From positions 36,526,779 to 36,590,778 of the forward strand of contig OW121742.1 of the NCBI GenBank assembly GCA_933228675.1: DNA of 64,000 nt, written 5' to 3'. The notes beneath the pieces were generated by a model. It was given only the letters and a program-made list of their open reading frames with translations. It made no database searches and was not told the DNA's origin. The stretch comes from Stomorhina lunata (Eukaryota; Arthropoda; Insecta; Diptera; Rhiniidae). A program made the position numbers and the translations under genes. This document shows, in pieces, positions 1-13,200 of the stretch (position 1 is its first letter; the number at the start of each line of letters is the position of its first letter).

Positions 1-1345
1 AACATTTCAAAAATTTTTTTTAAATTTCTTATATGTATAGGAAATTTTTTAAAATTTTTTATGTGTATAGTAGATTTTTCAAAAATTTCTTATTTTAATA
101 CGAAATTTTTCAAAAATTTCCTATTTTTTTAAGAAAATTTTCAATTTTTTTTTTTATTTTTATTGAAATTTTTAAAAAATTTCTTTTTTTTTAAATTTTT
201 CAAAAATTACATATCTTTATAGGAAATCATTCAAAAGTTTCTTATTTCTGTAGAATATTTTTCAAAATATTTTTATTCAAATTAAAAAAAAAATCTTATT
301 TTTATAGGAATTTTTTCCAAATTTTTTAAAAATTCCTATTTTTTATAGGAAATTTTTGAAAAATTTCTTATATTTAAACAAAAATTTTTTTTCAAAAATT
401 TCTTATTTTTACAGAAAATTTTTTTATTTTTTTTTTTGTTGTTTTATAGAAAAATTTTCAAAAATTTTTCATTTTTATAGGAAATTTTTCAAAATTATAC
501 AAAAAGTTCATCAAAACTTTCATATTTTTATAAAAAAAATTTAAAAAATTTCTTAGTTATATAGGAAATTTTCAAAAATTCTATAGAAGATTTATTTCTT
601 ATTCTTATAGAAAATTTTTCAAAAATTTCTTATTTTTCAAAATTTTTTAATTTTTATAGGAACTTTTTCAAAAATTTCTTATTTCTATTTGAAATTTTTT
701 AAAAATTTCTTAATTTTATAAAATATTTTTCAAAAATTTTTTATTTTTATAGGAAATTTTTAAAAAATTTCTTATTATTATAGGAAATTTTTCAAAAATT
801 TCTAATTTCTATAGGAAATTTTTAAAAAAGTTCTTATGTTTATAGGAAATTTTTCAAAAATTTCTTATGCCTATAGGAAATTTTTCAAATATTTCTTATT
901 TTGGTAGGATATTTTTCAAATTTTTTTATATTTTTATACGAAATTTTTCAAAAGTTTCTTGCTTTTATAGGAAATTTTTCAAAAAAAAATTCTTATTTTT
1001 ATAGGAAGTTTTTCAAAAACTTCTTATTTTTATAGGAAATATTTTAAAAATTTCTTAGTTTTATAGGAGATTTTTCAAAAATTTCTGATTTTTATAGGAA
1101 ATTTTTTTAAAAATTTCTTATTTTTATAGAAAATTTTTGAAAAGCTTCTTTACTTTAAAGCAAATTTTTAAAAAATTTCTTCGTTTTATAAGAAATTTTT
1201 AAAAAAAATTTTAATTTTTATAGAGAATTTTTCAAAAATTTCTTATTTGTATAGGAAATTTTTCAAAAATGTCTTATTTTTATAGGAACTATTTCAAAAC
1301 TTTCTAATTTCTTTAGGTAATAATTCAAGCATTTCTTGTTATTAA
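1..1345. repeat. Sat-A 31-bp satellite array (diverged, cut by window edge)
   Basis: Degenerate tandem array of about 31-bp units. Each unit has an arm like ATAGGAAATTTTT, a centre C, a complementary arm like AAAAATTTCTTAT, and a TTTT loop. Copies differ by many substitutions and small indels, so this is an old or edge-type array. The second arm carries CTTAT opposite ATAGG, so the arms are not perfectly paired here, unlike in the 45-50 kb array. Short Phe/Lys/Asn-rich open frames in it are low-complexity artefacts, not genes. Confidence 0.93.
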
Positions 1346-2400
1346 AAGTTGTCTGTTTTTAAGAATTTTCTTTAATTTTTTTAGGTTTCATAGTAAACGA
1401 AAACCAACTTAAAGAGGGTGGATGTATCTATGGATAGGCAAATGTAGAAAAAATTTACTGACAGATGGAACGATAATCATAATTATGTATAATATAAAAT
1501 AATTTTAAATCAATCTTTATTTTGTTAGGTTGATCAAGGCCAATTTGTATAAACATTAAAATACAAAAGACCAATCGACATAAACCCTCAACTATAAACA
1601 TTTTTTGTCTGCCTTTAAAAAAAATGTTAAATAAATTGTTTTGAAAACACATAAAACTTGAAGGATCTCTTAATATATGTAAATATTGTTTATATGTTGT
1701 TGCTATGTGTTTGTTCTTTTTGAAGCTTTTCCCTTTTCATCTTTTTATTATCCATGTAATATTTGCTATTATTAGAACATAATGGCCACATAAAACTTTC
1801 ATTCAACTTTTAAATAAATTTCAATAAAAATGAAATGATTTTTTAAATTTAAAGCAATAAAAATCCAAGATTTACATTTTAAATGTTATGCGGAAATTTG
1901 GTTTTTATTTCGCATATTTTATTGCAGTTTTGCTGTAATAAAAAAAGTATATCTTTCTCTTAAATATTAGCATTTTTATGGCATTCATTATGAGCATTAA
2001 GTTGTTAAATTTTGCTGAATTATTTATGATTACATTTAGGATTGTTTCAACAAATGGGCGAAAAGCAACCAATAGAAGGAACATAAATAATTTGTAGAAA
2101 CTTTAAGTTTTTTTGGTTATATTGTATACATAATTTATACTCACACTGTAAATTAATATCAATTGGGGCTAAAAAAGTTTTCGGAAACATTTTGTGGTTT
2201 AACTTGTTTAATGTAATTTAATATTGTTAAGAATCATGCAAAAATATGACATTGATGAATTTTTTAGCAAAAAAAAAGGCTTTGGCAATTTTTAGATCAA
2301 AATTTTAGTATCTACAGAGACAAAGTGTTAGAGATTAAAGTATGTGTGGAATCTGTGACAAAATTAATGTTCGAAGCAACAATTAAGACAGCAATGATTT
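1346..2400. other. AT-rich spacer, no gene seen
   Basis: Non-tandem, AT-rich sequence between two sat-A arrays. The longest open frame is about 65 codons and has no recognisable motif. I see no RNA gene or element ends here. Confidence 0.6.
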
Positions 2401-3240
2401 TATATTTTTCAAAATGAACTATTTTTACAGAAAATTATACAAAAATGTTCTAGATTTATTAGACCCTTTTAAAAAATTTTTAAATTTTTCAAACTACTTC
2501 TTATTTTTATTGGAATTTTTTAAAAAAATTTGTTATTTAGGAAGTTTTTAATTTTTTTTTTTTTTAAGGAAATTTTTTACAAATTTGTAACTTTAACAGG
2601 AAATTTTTCACAAATTTCTTATTTTTATAGGAAATTTTTCAAAAATCCTTTTTGTATAGGAAATTTTTAAAAAATTCTTATTTTTATAGTCAATTTTTCA
2701 AAAATTTCTTGTTTTCGTAAGAAATTTTTCAAACATTTCTTAATTTTAAATGAAATTTTTTAAAAATTTCTTATTTTTGTAGAAAATTTTTAACAAAATT
2801 TCTTGTTTTATATGAAATTTGCAAAAGTTTGAAATTTTGTTTACTTTTATAGGCTCTTTTTTTAAATTTCTTTGTTTTATAGGAAATTTTTCAAAAAAAT
2901 TTTATTTTTATAGATTTTTTTTTAAATTTTTTCTTATTTTTATAGGAAATTTTTCAAACCTTTTTTTTTAATTTTTGAAATTTTAAAGGGCATTTTTCAA
3001 AAATTTCTCATTTTTAAAGGAAATTTTTAAAATGTCTTTTTTTTTAATAAAATATTTCAGAAATTTCTTAATTTTATAAAAATTTTTTATATTTTGTAAT
3101 TTTTATAGAAAATTTGTCTAAAATTTCTTATTTTGCTACGAAATTTCTTTTTTTTATAGGAAATTTTTCAAAAAACTCTTATTTTTTATAAGAAATTCAT
3201 CAAAAATTTGTTATTTTTATAGGAAATTTTTTTAAAATTT

Positions 3241-4685
3241 CTTATTTTCATCAAAAGTTATTAAAAAATTTCTTATTTTTATAAGAAAATTTTCAAAAAA
3301 TTCTTATTTTTGTAAGAAATAAAAAAAGATTAATTTTAACAGAAAATTTTTAAAAAATTTCTTATTTCTGTAGGAAATTTTTAAAAAATATCTTAATTTT
3401 ATGGGATTTTTTTAAAAATTTCCCATTTTTGTAGAAAATTTTTCAAAAATTTCTTATTTCTATAGGAAACTTTTCAAAAATTTCTTATTTTTATAGGAAA
3501 TTTTTCAAAATTTTTTTTTATTTTTTTTCAAAATTTCTTATTTTTATAGGAAATTTTTCAAAAATTTCTTACTTTTATAATAAATTTTTCAAAAATTTCT
3601 TTTTTTCAGAAAATTTTTCAAAATTTTCTTAATTTTTATAAAAAATGTTTCAAAAGTTTCTCATTTCTATACGAAATATTTGAAAGAAGGTCTTATTTTT
3701 TAGGAAATTTTTAAAAAAATTCCTAAAATTATAGGAAAATTTCTTAGTTTAATGGGAAATTTTTCAAAAATTTCTTAGTTTTATAGAAAATTTTTCAAAA
3801 ACTTCTTATTTTTATCGGAAATTTTTCAAAAATTTCTTGTTGTTATAGGAAATTAAAAAAATTCTTATTTTTATAGGAAATTTTAAAAAATTTCTTATTT
3901 TTGCAGAAAATGTTTCAAAGTTTTCTTAACTGAAAAGGATTTTTTTTTTTGAATTTCTTATTTTTTATGAAAATTTTTCAAAAGTTTCTAATTTTAATAG
4001 AAATTTTTAAAAAATTTCCTATTTTAATTGAAAATTTTTTAAAAAATTATAATACCCTTATTTTATAGGAGATTTTCAAAAAAATTTTTTTTTTTTTTTT
4101 AAGGAAATTTTTCAAAAATTTTTACTTATATTAAAAAAAGTAAAAATTTCTTATTTTTATAAGCAATTTTTCAAATTTTTTTTTTTTATGTTATCGGATA
4201 TTTTGCAAAAATTTCTAATTTTTATAGGAAATTTTTCAAAAATTTTTTGTTTGTATCGGAAATTTTTCAAAAAGTTTTTATTTTTATAGGAAATTTTTCA
4301 AAAATTCTTACTTTATAGGAAATTAATCAAAAACTTCTTATTTTTATAAGAATTTTTTTTTTTTAATTTTCTCATTTTTAATGAAAATTTTTAAAAAAAA
4401 GTTATAATTTTGATAAGAAAATTTTCAAAAATTTCTTATTTTTACGGAAAACTTTTAAAAAATTTCTTATTTTTGTAGAAATTTTTTTTTATAAGAAATT
4501 TTTGAAAAATGTCTTATTTGTATAAGAAATTTTCAAAAATTTTTTTGTTTTATAGGAAATTTTTTAAAAGATTCTTGTTTTTATAGGAAATTTTTCAAAA
4601 ATTTCTTATTATTATAAAAAAATTTTCTAAAATTTTTTATTTTCATAGAAAATTTTCAAAAATTTCTTACTTTTATAGGAAATTT
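3241..4685. repeat. Tandem segmental duplication, copy 1
   Basis: First copy of a ~1.4-kb block of already diverged sat-A units. The offset to copy 2 is 1455 bp at its start and 1400 bp near its end. Part of the difference is an extra pair of units near 3500-3545 present only here. Confidence 0.85.
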
Positions 4686-4695
4686 TTTAAAATTT

Positions 4696-6090
4696 CTTAT
4701 TTTCATCAAAAGTTATTAAAAAATTTCTTATTTTTATAAGAAAATTTTCAAAAAATTCTTATTTTTGTAAGAAATAAAAAAAAGATTAATTTTAACAGAA
4801 AATTTTTAAAAAATTTCTTATTTCTGTAGGAAATTTTTAAAAAATATCTTAATTTTATGGGATTTTTTTAAAAATTTTCCATTTTTGTAGAAAATTTTTC
4901 AAAATTTTCTTATTTTTATAGGAAACTTTTCAAAAATTTCTTATTTTTATAGGAAATTTTTCAAAAATTTCTTACTTTTATAATAAATTTTTCAAAAATT
5001 TCTTTTTTTTAGAAAATTTTTCAAAATTTTCTTAATTTTTATAGAAAATGTTTCAAAAGTTTCTCATTTCTATACGAAATATTTGAAAGAAGGTCTTATT
5101 TTTTAGGAAATTTTTAAAAAAATTCCTATAAAATTGGAAAATTTCTTAGTTTAATGGGAAATTTTTCAAAAATTTCTTAGTTTTATAGAAAATTTTTCAA
5201 AAATTTCTTATTTTTATCGGAAATTTTTCCAAAATTTCTTGTTTTTATAGGAAATTAAAAAAAAAAATCTTATTTTTATAGGAAATTTTAAAAAATTTCT
5301 TATTTTTGCAGAAATTGTTTCAAAGTTTTCTTAACTGAAAAGGTTTTTTTTTTTTGAATTTCTTATTTTTTATGGAAATTTTTCAAAAGTTTCTAATTTT
5401 TATAGAAATTTTTAAAAAATTTCCTATTTTAATTGAAAATTTTTTAAAAAATTATAATACCCTTATTTTATAGGAGATTTTCAAAAAATTTCTTTTTTTT
5501 TAAGGAAATTTTTCAAAAATTTTTACTTATATTATAAAAAGTAAAAATTTCTTATTTTTATAAGCAATTTTTCAAAATTTTTTTTTTATGTTATCGGATA
5601 TTTTGCAAAAATTTCTAATTTTTATAGGAAATTTTTCAAAAATTTTTTGTTTGTATCGGAAATTTTTCAAAAACTTTTTATTTTTATAGGAAATTTTTCA
5701 AAAATTCTTATTTTATAGGAAATTAATCAAAAACTTCTTATTTTTATAAGAAATTTTTTTTTAAATTTTCTCATTTTTATTGAAAATTTTTAAAAAAGTT
5801 ATTATTTTGATAAGAAAATTTTCAAAAATTTCTTATTTTTACGGAAAACTTTTAAAAAATTTCTTATTTTTGTAGGAATTTTTTTTTTTATAAGAAATTT
5901 TTGAAAAATGTCTTATTTGTATAAGAAATTTTTCAAAAATTTCTTTGTTTTATAGGAAATTTTTTAAAAAATTCTTGTTTTTATAGGCAATTTTTCAAAA
6001 ATTTCTTATTATTATAAAAAAATTTTCTAAAATTTTTTATTTTCATAGAAAATTTTCAAAAAATTTCTTATTTTTATAGAAAATTTTTCA
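4696..6090. repeat. Tandem segmental duplication, copy 2
   Basis: Second copy of the block at 3241-4685. Most private substitutions are shared, so the duplication is younger than the divergence among the 31-bp units inside it. Confidence 0.85.
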
Positions 6091-6190
6091 GAAATTTCTT
6101 ATTTTATAAAAAACTTTCCTCTAATTTCATTTTGGTGTCAAAAAATTTTTCAAAAAATTATAATTTTTAAAGAATTTTTTTTTTTTTAAT

Positions 6191-8489
6191 TTTAGTTTAA
6201 TGGAATGTTTATATAAATATGATTTATTTATTATATGTATGTTGGGAAATTTTTTAAGTTGATGTTCTAGATTGCTCTTAATGGTTTTCTGTTTGTGCAG
6301 GATCCTTCAAATCTATAGTGGGTTGGCCTTACCTTTAACACATATAAATTTTGAATTTATTCTATTTTAAAAAATGTATTAAAAATGTGCTGAATAATTT
6401 GAAGTTGAATAATGTTGACTCTGTGGGTGAAGCACTTTAGCAAATATTTACCATTGAAATATTAATACGAAACCACAATTGCAATGATTATTAATGTTAA
6501 AAGTTCAAAACGGAGATAGTTGAAATTTTTCGAAATATTTAAAAATTTCCATTTAAAATGAGTTTTATTTATTTTATTTTTAGTTTAAATTTAATTTTTA
6601 GTTTATAAAAAAAAAATATTTTTCTCTATTTAAGTTTTAAAAATTTTTATAGTTTTATCTGAATATTATTTAGGGTAAAAGTTTATTGAATTTTTTTTTT
6701 TACTTACCATTTAATAGAAATAACATGAAAACCAGCAAAAATTTCTGTGTTTGAAAATCTTGGCACTTGAGTGCGTTTTTCGACACTTGAAAGATGTGCT
6801 AAGGCCAACTGACATTATATAGAGTTTTCATGACCAGAACATCAGGAGCGCCTGAATATTAACACCATCAATAGAAACAGATGAAGTAAAATGATCTGCC
6901 ACACGTTTAAACGTGTGTATATAACACTGAGTCTTAAGTGCATTTAAGTCGGCCCCTTTGATAACGGTTTCGAGATCACGATTTGATGATTCATTTATGT
7001 TGTGCCTCAATCTGTACCACATTACCAACCTTTACCACATAACTCGCACTTACTTTAAATTAACATACATTGAACATATTTTGTTTCCTTTTAGTTAACG
7101 TTTCCGGTTTTACCCTTTTTACCCCATAAAATAAAAAATTTTCTCTTTGATTTGTATTTATAACTTGTTAAGTTTATTTTGTTGGGTTCTCAAAAAATAA
7201 CTTAAGTTAAAAAACAAAAAAACAACAAATAAAATGCCAAGGGGAACACACATGAAATCAGCTTTAAATGCTATGAAATTTGTGGCAAAAAAAATATACC
7301 CCAAAAAACATTTTCATACAAAATTTTTCCTCAATTGACACTTGAAAAATGCTTGAAAATTTAACTTGAACAAAAGCAAAAGTTTAGGTTAGGAGGATTT
7401 TGCTAAATACAACTAAAGAATTGTTCGAGCATTTAGTTTAACTGTGTTGTAATTTTCTTAAGGACATCAAGTGGAAAGCAAATAAATGAGATTAATGTTC
7501 ATGGAGTGTTGCCCTTGTATTGTAAGAAAATCTAGAGCATTATTAATGTATAGAAGAATATAATAAGTTTATGGTATTATAAAATGAAAGAAATTGCAAA
7601 ATGCCGGAAGATATTGGTTTTATAAAAAATTAGTTAGACTGGAACAACAAAAAAACAAACTGCTTTAATACGGCTTAAAAAATTTAAAAAATTTTCTTAT
7701 CTTACACAATTTTGATTTTGTGGGATTCATATGGAAGCTGAGGTCCAATATGAACCAAGTCTAAAAATTTGTTAAGATATTTTGAATAAAATTAATATAA
7801 TACATCTTTTAAACAAATTTTATTGGCTTAACTGCCTTAAAGTAACCTTCAGATATATATGTATGTATGTTACACACAATTTTCATAAATATATGCAACT
7901 AATCCCCTCATTTGACATGGTATGGATAAAAAAACATTAATGTGTTCGTATTCTGTAAAAACTTTCAAAGTAAAGGATTATACTGTATATTCTAACTCTT
8001 TTCCTAAGGAACGCAAAACCAAGCACAAAAATGATATACATATATTTACAGCCATGACGTTCATTTGCTACAACATGGTCAGAACTCAAAAACTTAAGCT
8101 TTTTGATGTATTAAAAAACAAAATAATTTTTTGTTAACAGTATTCAGAAAAGAACAACCCTCTTGTCCAAATTTTTTGTACAACTCAGTTCAAAAGCTTC
8201 AGATTTTGGATTATAACGATATTGCAGCAAACGAAAGATGTATCTACTTTGAAACTTTTGTTCATAAATTTACCTGGAAATGTGTGTAATTAACTTAAGA
8301 TTCGACATAAAGGAACACAATTTTGCTACAATTATGAAAGATTTTATCCTTGTAATAAATTGCAAACGATTAAGCGGAAATCGCTTTTTCCCAAAAAAGG
8401 GAAAAAGGTTAAACGATTCAAGGTATTCAATTAAAAGTCGCAATAAAATTAAAAACTAAAATCAAGTGCAATAGAAATGTCATCATAAT
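6191..8489. other. AT-rich spacer holding a LINE fragment
   Basis: Non-tandem spacer between a sat-A array and the sat-B array. The only recognisable content is the reverse-transcriptase relic near 6733-7028. An open frame of 71 codons at 7922-8137 on the plus strand has no motif I recognise and is probably chance. Confidence 0.55.
6733..7028 (-). pseudogene. Degraded non-LTR retrotransposon reverse-transcriptase fragment
   Basis: On the minus strand a 66-codon frame (7028 to 6828) contains the string NALKTQC, followed about 20 residues later by SVSIDGVNI. This resembles the segment after the YADD motif of insect Jockey/I-type LINE reverse transcriptases, where a KTQ-C motif precedes a V-x-I-x-G-x-x-I strand. 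After a stop and a frame change the next expected segment appears at 6798-6763 as HIFQVSKNALKC, similar to the H-I-x-x-V-x-K-x-A-x-K-C block of that family. The catalytic motif itself is absent. This is a short, frameshifted, dead fragment. The family call is from memory of motif patterns, not from a search. Confidence 0.55.
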
Positions 8490-10142
8490 AAAAAGTTTTC
8501 TACAGAAATTGATTCCATTTTTTGTGAAGAAAAGACATCCAATCGTAAACTTTTCTCTAGAAAAGATATCTCATAGTAATCAACTTTTCTATAGAAAAGT
8601 CATCCTATCGTCGACCTTTCTATAGAAAAGTCATCCTATCTTCGACTTATCTATAGAAAAGTCATCCTATAGTCAACTTTTCTTTAAAAAAGTCTTCCTA
8701 TCGTCAACTCTTCTATAGAAAAGTCTTCCTATCGTCAACTCTTCTATAGAAAAGTCTTCCTATCGTCAACTCTTCTATAGAAAAGTCATCCTATCGTCAA
8801 CTTTTCTATAGAAAAGTCTTCCTATCGTCAACTTTTCTATAGAAAAGTCTTCCTATCGTCAACTTTTCTATAGAAAAGTCTTCCTATCGTCAACTTTTCT
8901 ATAGAAAAGTCTTCCTATCGTCAACTTTTCTATAGAAAAGTCTTCCTATCGTCAACTTTTCTGTAGAAAAGTCTTCCTATCGTCAACTTTTCTATAGAAA
9001 AGTCTTCCTATCGTCAACTTTTCTATAGAAAAGTCTTCCTATCGTCAACTTTTCTATAGAAAAGTCTTCCTATCGTCAACTTTTCTATAGAAAAGTCTTC
9101 CTATCGTCAACTTTTCTATAGAAAAGTCTTCCTATCGTCAACTTTTCTATAGAAAAGTCTTCCTATCGTCAACTTTTCTATAGAAAAGTCTTCCTATCGT
9201 CAACTTTTCTATAGAAAAGTCTTCCTATCGTCAACTTTTCTATAGAAAAGTCTTCCTATCGTCAACTTTTCTATAGAAAAGTCTTCCTATCGTCAACTTT
9301 TCTATAGAAAAGTCTTCCTATCGTCAACTTTTCTATAGAAAAGTCTTCCTATCATCAACTTTTCTATAGAAAAGTCTTCCTATCGTCAACTTTTCTATAG
9401 AAAAGTCTTCCTATCGTCAACTTTTCTATAGAAAAGTCTTCCTATCGTCAACTTTTCTATAGAAAAGTCTTCCTATCGTCAACTTTTCTATAGAAAAGTC
9501 TTCCTATCGTCAACTTTTCTATAGAAAAGTCTTCCTATCGTCAACTTTTCTATAGAAAAGTCTTCCTATCGTCAACTTTTCTATAGAAAAGTCTTCCTAT
9601 CGTCAACTTTTCTATAGAAAAGTCTTCCTATCGTCAACTTTTCTATAGAAAAGTCTTCCTATCGTCAACTTTTCTATAGAAAAGTCTTCCTATCGTCAAC
9701 TTTTCTATAGAAAAGTCTTCCTATCGTCAACTTTTCTATAGAAAAGTCTTCCTATCGTCAACTTTTCTATAGAAAAGTCTTCCTATCGTCAACTTTTCTA
9801 TAGAAAAGTCTTCCTATCGTCAACTTTTCTATAGAAAAGTCTTCCTATCGTCAACTTTTCTATAGAAAAGTCTTCCTATCGTCAACTTTTCTATAGAAAA
9901 GTCTTCCTATCGTCAACTTTTCTATAGAAAAGTCTTCCTATCGTCAACTTTTCTATAGAAAAGTCTTCCTATCGTCAACTTTTCTATAGAAAAGTCTTCC
10001 TATCGTCAACTTTTCTATAGAAAAGTCTTCCTATCGTCAACTTTTCTATAGAAAAGTCTTCCTATCGTCAACTTTTCTACAGAAAAGTCTTCCTATCGTC
10101 AACTTTTCTATAGAAAAGTCTTCCTATCGTCAACTTTTCTAT

Positions 10143-12002
10143 AGAAAAGTCTTCCTATCGTCAACTTTTCTACAGAAAAGTCTTCCTATCGTCAACTTTT
10201 CTATAGAAAAGTCTTCCTATCGTCAACTTTTCTATAGAAAAGTCATCCTATCGTCAACTTTTCTATAGAAAAGTCTTCCTATCGTCAACTTTTCTATAGA
10301 AAAGTCTTCCTATCGTCAACTTTTCTATAGAAAAGTCTTTCTATCGTCAACTTTTCTATAGAAAAGACTTCCTATCGTCAACTTTTCTATAGAAAAGACT
10401 TCCTATCGTCAACTTTTCTATAGAAAAGTCTTCCTATCGTCAACTTTTCTATAGAAAAGTCTTCCTATCGTCAACTTTTCTATAGAAAAGTCTTCCTATC
10501 GTCAACTTTTCTATAGAAAAGTCTTCCTACCGTCAACTTTTCTATAGAAAAGTCTTCCTATCGTCAACTTTTCTATAGAAAAGTCTTCCTATCGTCAACT
10601 TTTCTATAGAAAAGTCTTCCTATCGTCAACTTTTCTATAGAAAAGTCTTCCTATCGTCAACTTTTCTATAGAAAAGTCTTCCTATCGTCAACTTTTCTAT
10701 AGAAAAGTCTTCCTATCGTCAACTTTTCTATAGAAAAGTCTTCCTATCATCAACTTTTCTATAGAAAAGTCTTCCTATCGTCAACTTTTCTGTAGAAAAG
10801 TCTTCCTATCGTCAACTTTTCTATAGAAAAGTCTTCCTATCGTCAACTTTTCTATAGAAAAGTCTTCCTATCGTCAACTTTTCTATAGAAAAGTCTTCCT
10901 ATCGTCAACTTTTCTATAGAAAAGTCTTCCTATCGTCAACTTTTCTATAGAAAAGTCTTCCTATCGTCAACTTTTCTATAGAAAAGTCTTCCTATCGTCA
11001 ATTTTTCTATAGAAAAGTCTTCCTATCGTCAACATTTCTATAGAAAAGTCTTCCTATCGTCAACATTTCTATAGAAAAGTCTTCCTATCGTCAACTTTTC
11101 TATAGAAAAGTCTTCCTATCGTCAACTTTTCTATAGAAAAGTCTTCCTATCGTCAACTTTTCTATAGAAAAGTCTTCCTATCGTCAACATTTCTATAGAA
11201 AAGTCTTCCTATCGTCAACTTTTCTATAGAAAAGTCTTCCTATCGCCAACTTTTCTATAGAAAAGTCTTCCTATCGTCAACTTTTCTATAGAAAAGTCTT
11301 CCTATCGTCAACTTTTCTATAGAAAAGTCTTCCTATCGTCAACTTTTCTATAGAAAAGTCTTCCTATCGTCAACTTTTCTATAGAAAAGTCTTCCTATCG
11401 TCAACTTTTCTATAGAAAAGTCTTCCTATCGTCAACTTTTCTATAGAAAAGTCTTCCTATCGTCAACTTTTCTATAGAAAAGTCTTCCTATCGTCAACTT
11501 TTCTATAGAAAAGTCTTCCTATCGTCAACTTTTCTATAGAAAAGTCTTCCTATCGTCAACTTTTCTATAGAAAAGTCTTCCTATCGTCAACTTTTCTATA
11601 GAAAAGTCTTCCTATCGTCAACTTTTCTATAGAAAAGTCTTCCTATCGTCAACTTTTCTATAGAAAAGTCTTCCTATCGTCAACTTTTCTATAGAAAAGT
11701 CTTCCTATCGTCAACTTTTCTATAGAAAAGTCTTCCTATCGTCAACTTTTCTATAGAAAAGTCTTCCTATCGTCAACTTTTCTGTAGAAAAGTCTTCCTA
11801 TCGTCAACTTTTCTATAGAAAAGTCTTCCTATCGTCAACTTTTCTATAGAAAAGTCTTCCTATCGTCAAATTTTCTATAGAAAAGTCTTTCTATCGTCAA
11901 CTTTTCTATAGAAAAGTCTTCCTATCGTCAAATTTTCTATAGAAAAGTCTTCCTATCGTCAACTTTTCTATAGAAAAGTCTTCCTATCGTCAACTTTTCT
12001 AT
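10143..12002. repeat. Sat-B higher-order repeat, 1860 bp, copy 1
   Basis: Variant units recur at an offset of exactly 1860 bp (60 x 31). Examples are TACAG at 10171 and 12031, TCATC at 10748 and 12608, TGTAG at 10791 and 12651, AATTTTTC near 11000 and 12860, the double AACATTT at 11032/11063 and 12892/12923, and CGCC near 11245 and 13105. The start is approximate, set by the first shared variant. Confidence 0.88.
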
Positions 12003-13200
12003 AGAAAAGTCTTCCTATCGTCAACTTTTCTACAGAAAAGTCTTCCTATCGTCAACTTTTCTATAGAAAAGTCTTCCTATCGTCAACTTTTCTATAGAAA
12101 AGTCTTCCTATCGTCAACTTTTCTATAGAAAAGTCTTCCTATCGTCAACTTTTCTATAGAAAAGTCATCCTATCGTCAACTTTTCTATAGAAAAGTCTTC
12201 CTATCGTCAACTTTTCTATAGAAAAGACTTCCTATCGTCAACTTTTCTATAGAAAAGACTTTCTATCGTCAACTTTTCTATAGAAAAGTCTTCCTATCGT
12301 CAACTTTTCTATAGAAAAGTCTTCCTATCGTCAACTTTTCTATAGAAAAGTCTTCCTATCGTCAACTTTTCTATAGAAAAGTCTTCCTATCGTCAACTTT
12401 TCTATAGAAAAGTCTTCCTATCGTCAACTTTTCTATAGAAAAGTCTTCCTATCGTCAACTTTTCTATAGAAAAGTCTTCCTATCGTCAACTTTTCTATAG
12501 AAAAGTCTTCCTATCGTCAACTTTTCTATAGAAAAGTCTTCCTATCGTCAACTTTTCTATAGAAAAGTCTTCCTATCGTCAACTTTTCTATAGAAAAGTC
12601 TTCCTATCATCAACTTTTCTATAGAAAAGTCTTCCTATCGTCAACTTTTCTGTAGAAAAGTCTTCCTATCGTCAACTTTTCTATAGAAAAGTCTTCCTAT
12701 CGTCAACTTTTCTATAGAAAAGTCTTCCTATCGTCAACTTTTCTATAGAAAAGTCTTCCTATCGTCAACTTTTCTATAGAAAAGTCTTCCTATCGTCAAC
12801 TTTTCTATAGAAAAGTCTTCCTATCGTCAACTTTTCTATAGAAAAGTCTTCCTATCGTCAATTTTTCTATAGAAAAGTCTTCCTATCGTCAACATTTCTA
12901 TAGAAAAGTCTTCCTATCGTCAACATTTCTATAGAAAAGTCTTCCTATCGTCAACTTTTCTATAGAAAAGTCTTCCTATCGTCAACTTTTCTATAGAAAA
13001 GTCTTCCTATCGTCAACTTTTCTATAGAAAAGTCTTCCTATCGTCAACATTTCTATAGAAAAGTCTTCCTATCGTCAACTTTTCTATAGAAAAGTCTTCC
13101 TATCGCCAACTTTTCTATAGAAAAGTCTTCCTATCGTCAACTTTTCTATAGAAAAGTCTTCCTATCGTCAACTTTTCTATAGAAAAGTCTTCCTATCGTC
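12003..13200. repeat. Sat-B higher-order repeat, copy 2 (partial)
   Basis: Second, shorter copy of the 60-unit block. Shared variants stop near 13200, where a CATCC variant at about 13211 is not matched in copy 1. A few differences between copies (for example CATCC near 10243 versus 12165) show later mutation or conversion. Confidence 0.85.

Larger units (their letters stand above)
2401..6190. repeat. Sat-A 31-bp satellite array with an internal ~1.4-kb duplication
   Basis: Diverged 31-bp units in the same orientation as the array at position 1 (centre C, loop TTTT, mostly CTTAT/ATAGG arms). A block of about 1.4 kb occurs twice in tandem, near 3241-4685 and 4696-6090. Private variants of the first block recur in order in the second, such as TTGAAAGAAGGTCTTATTTT (near 3670 and 5081), CTTAACTGAAAAGG (near 3927 and 5329) and ATAATACCCTTATTTTATAG (near 4048 and 5453). 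The array therefore grows by large-block duplication as well as by single units. Confidence 0.92.
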
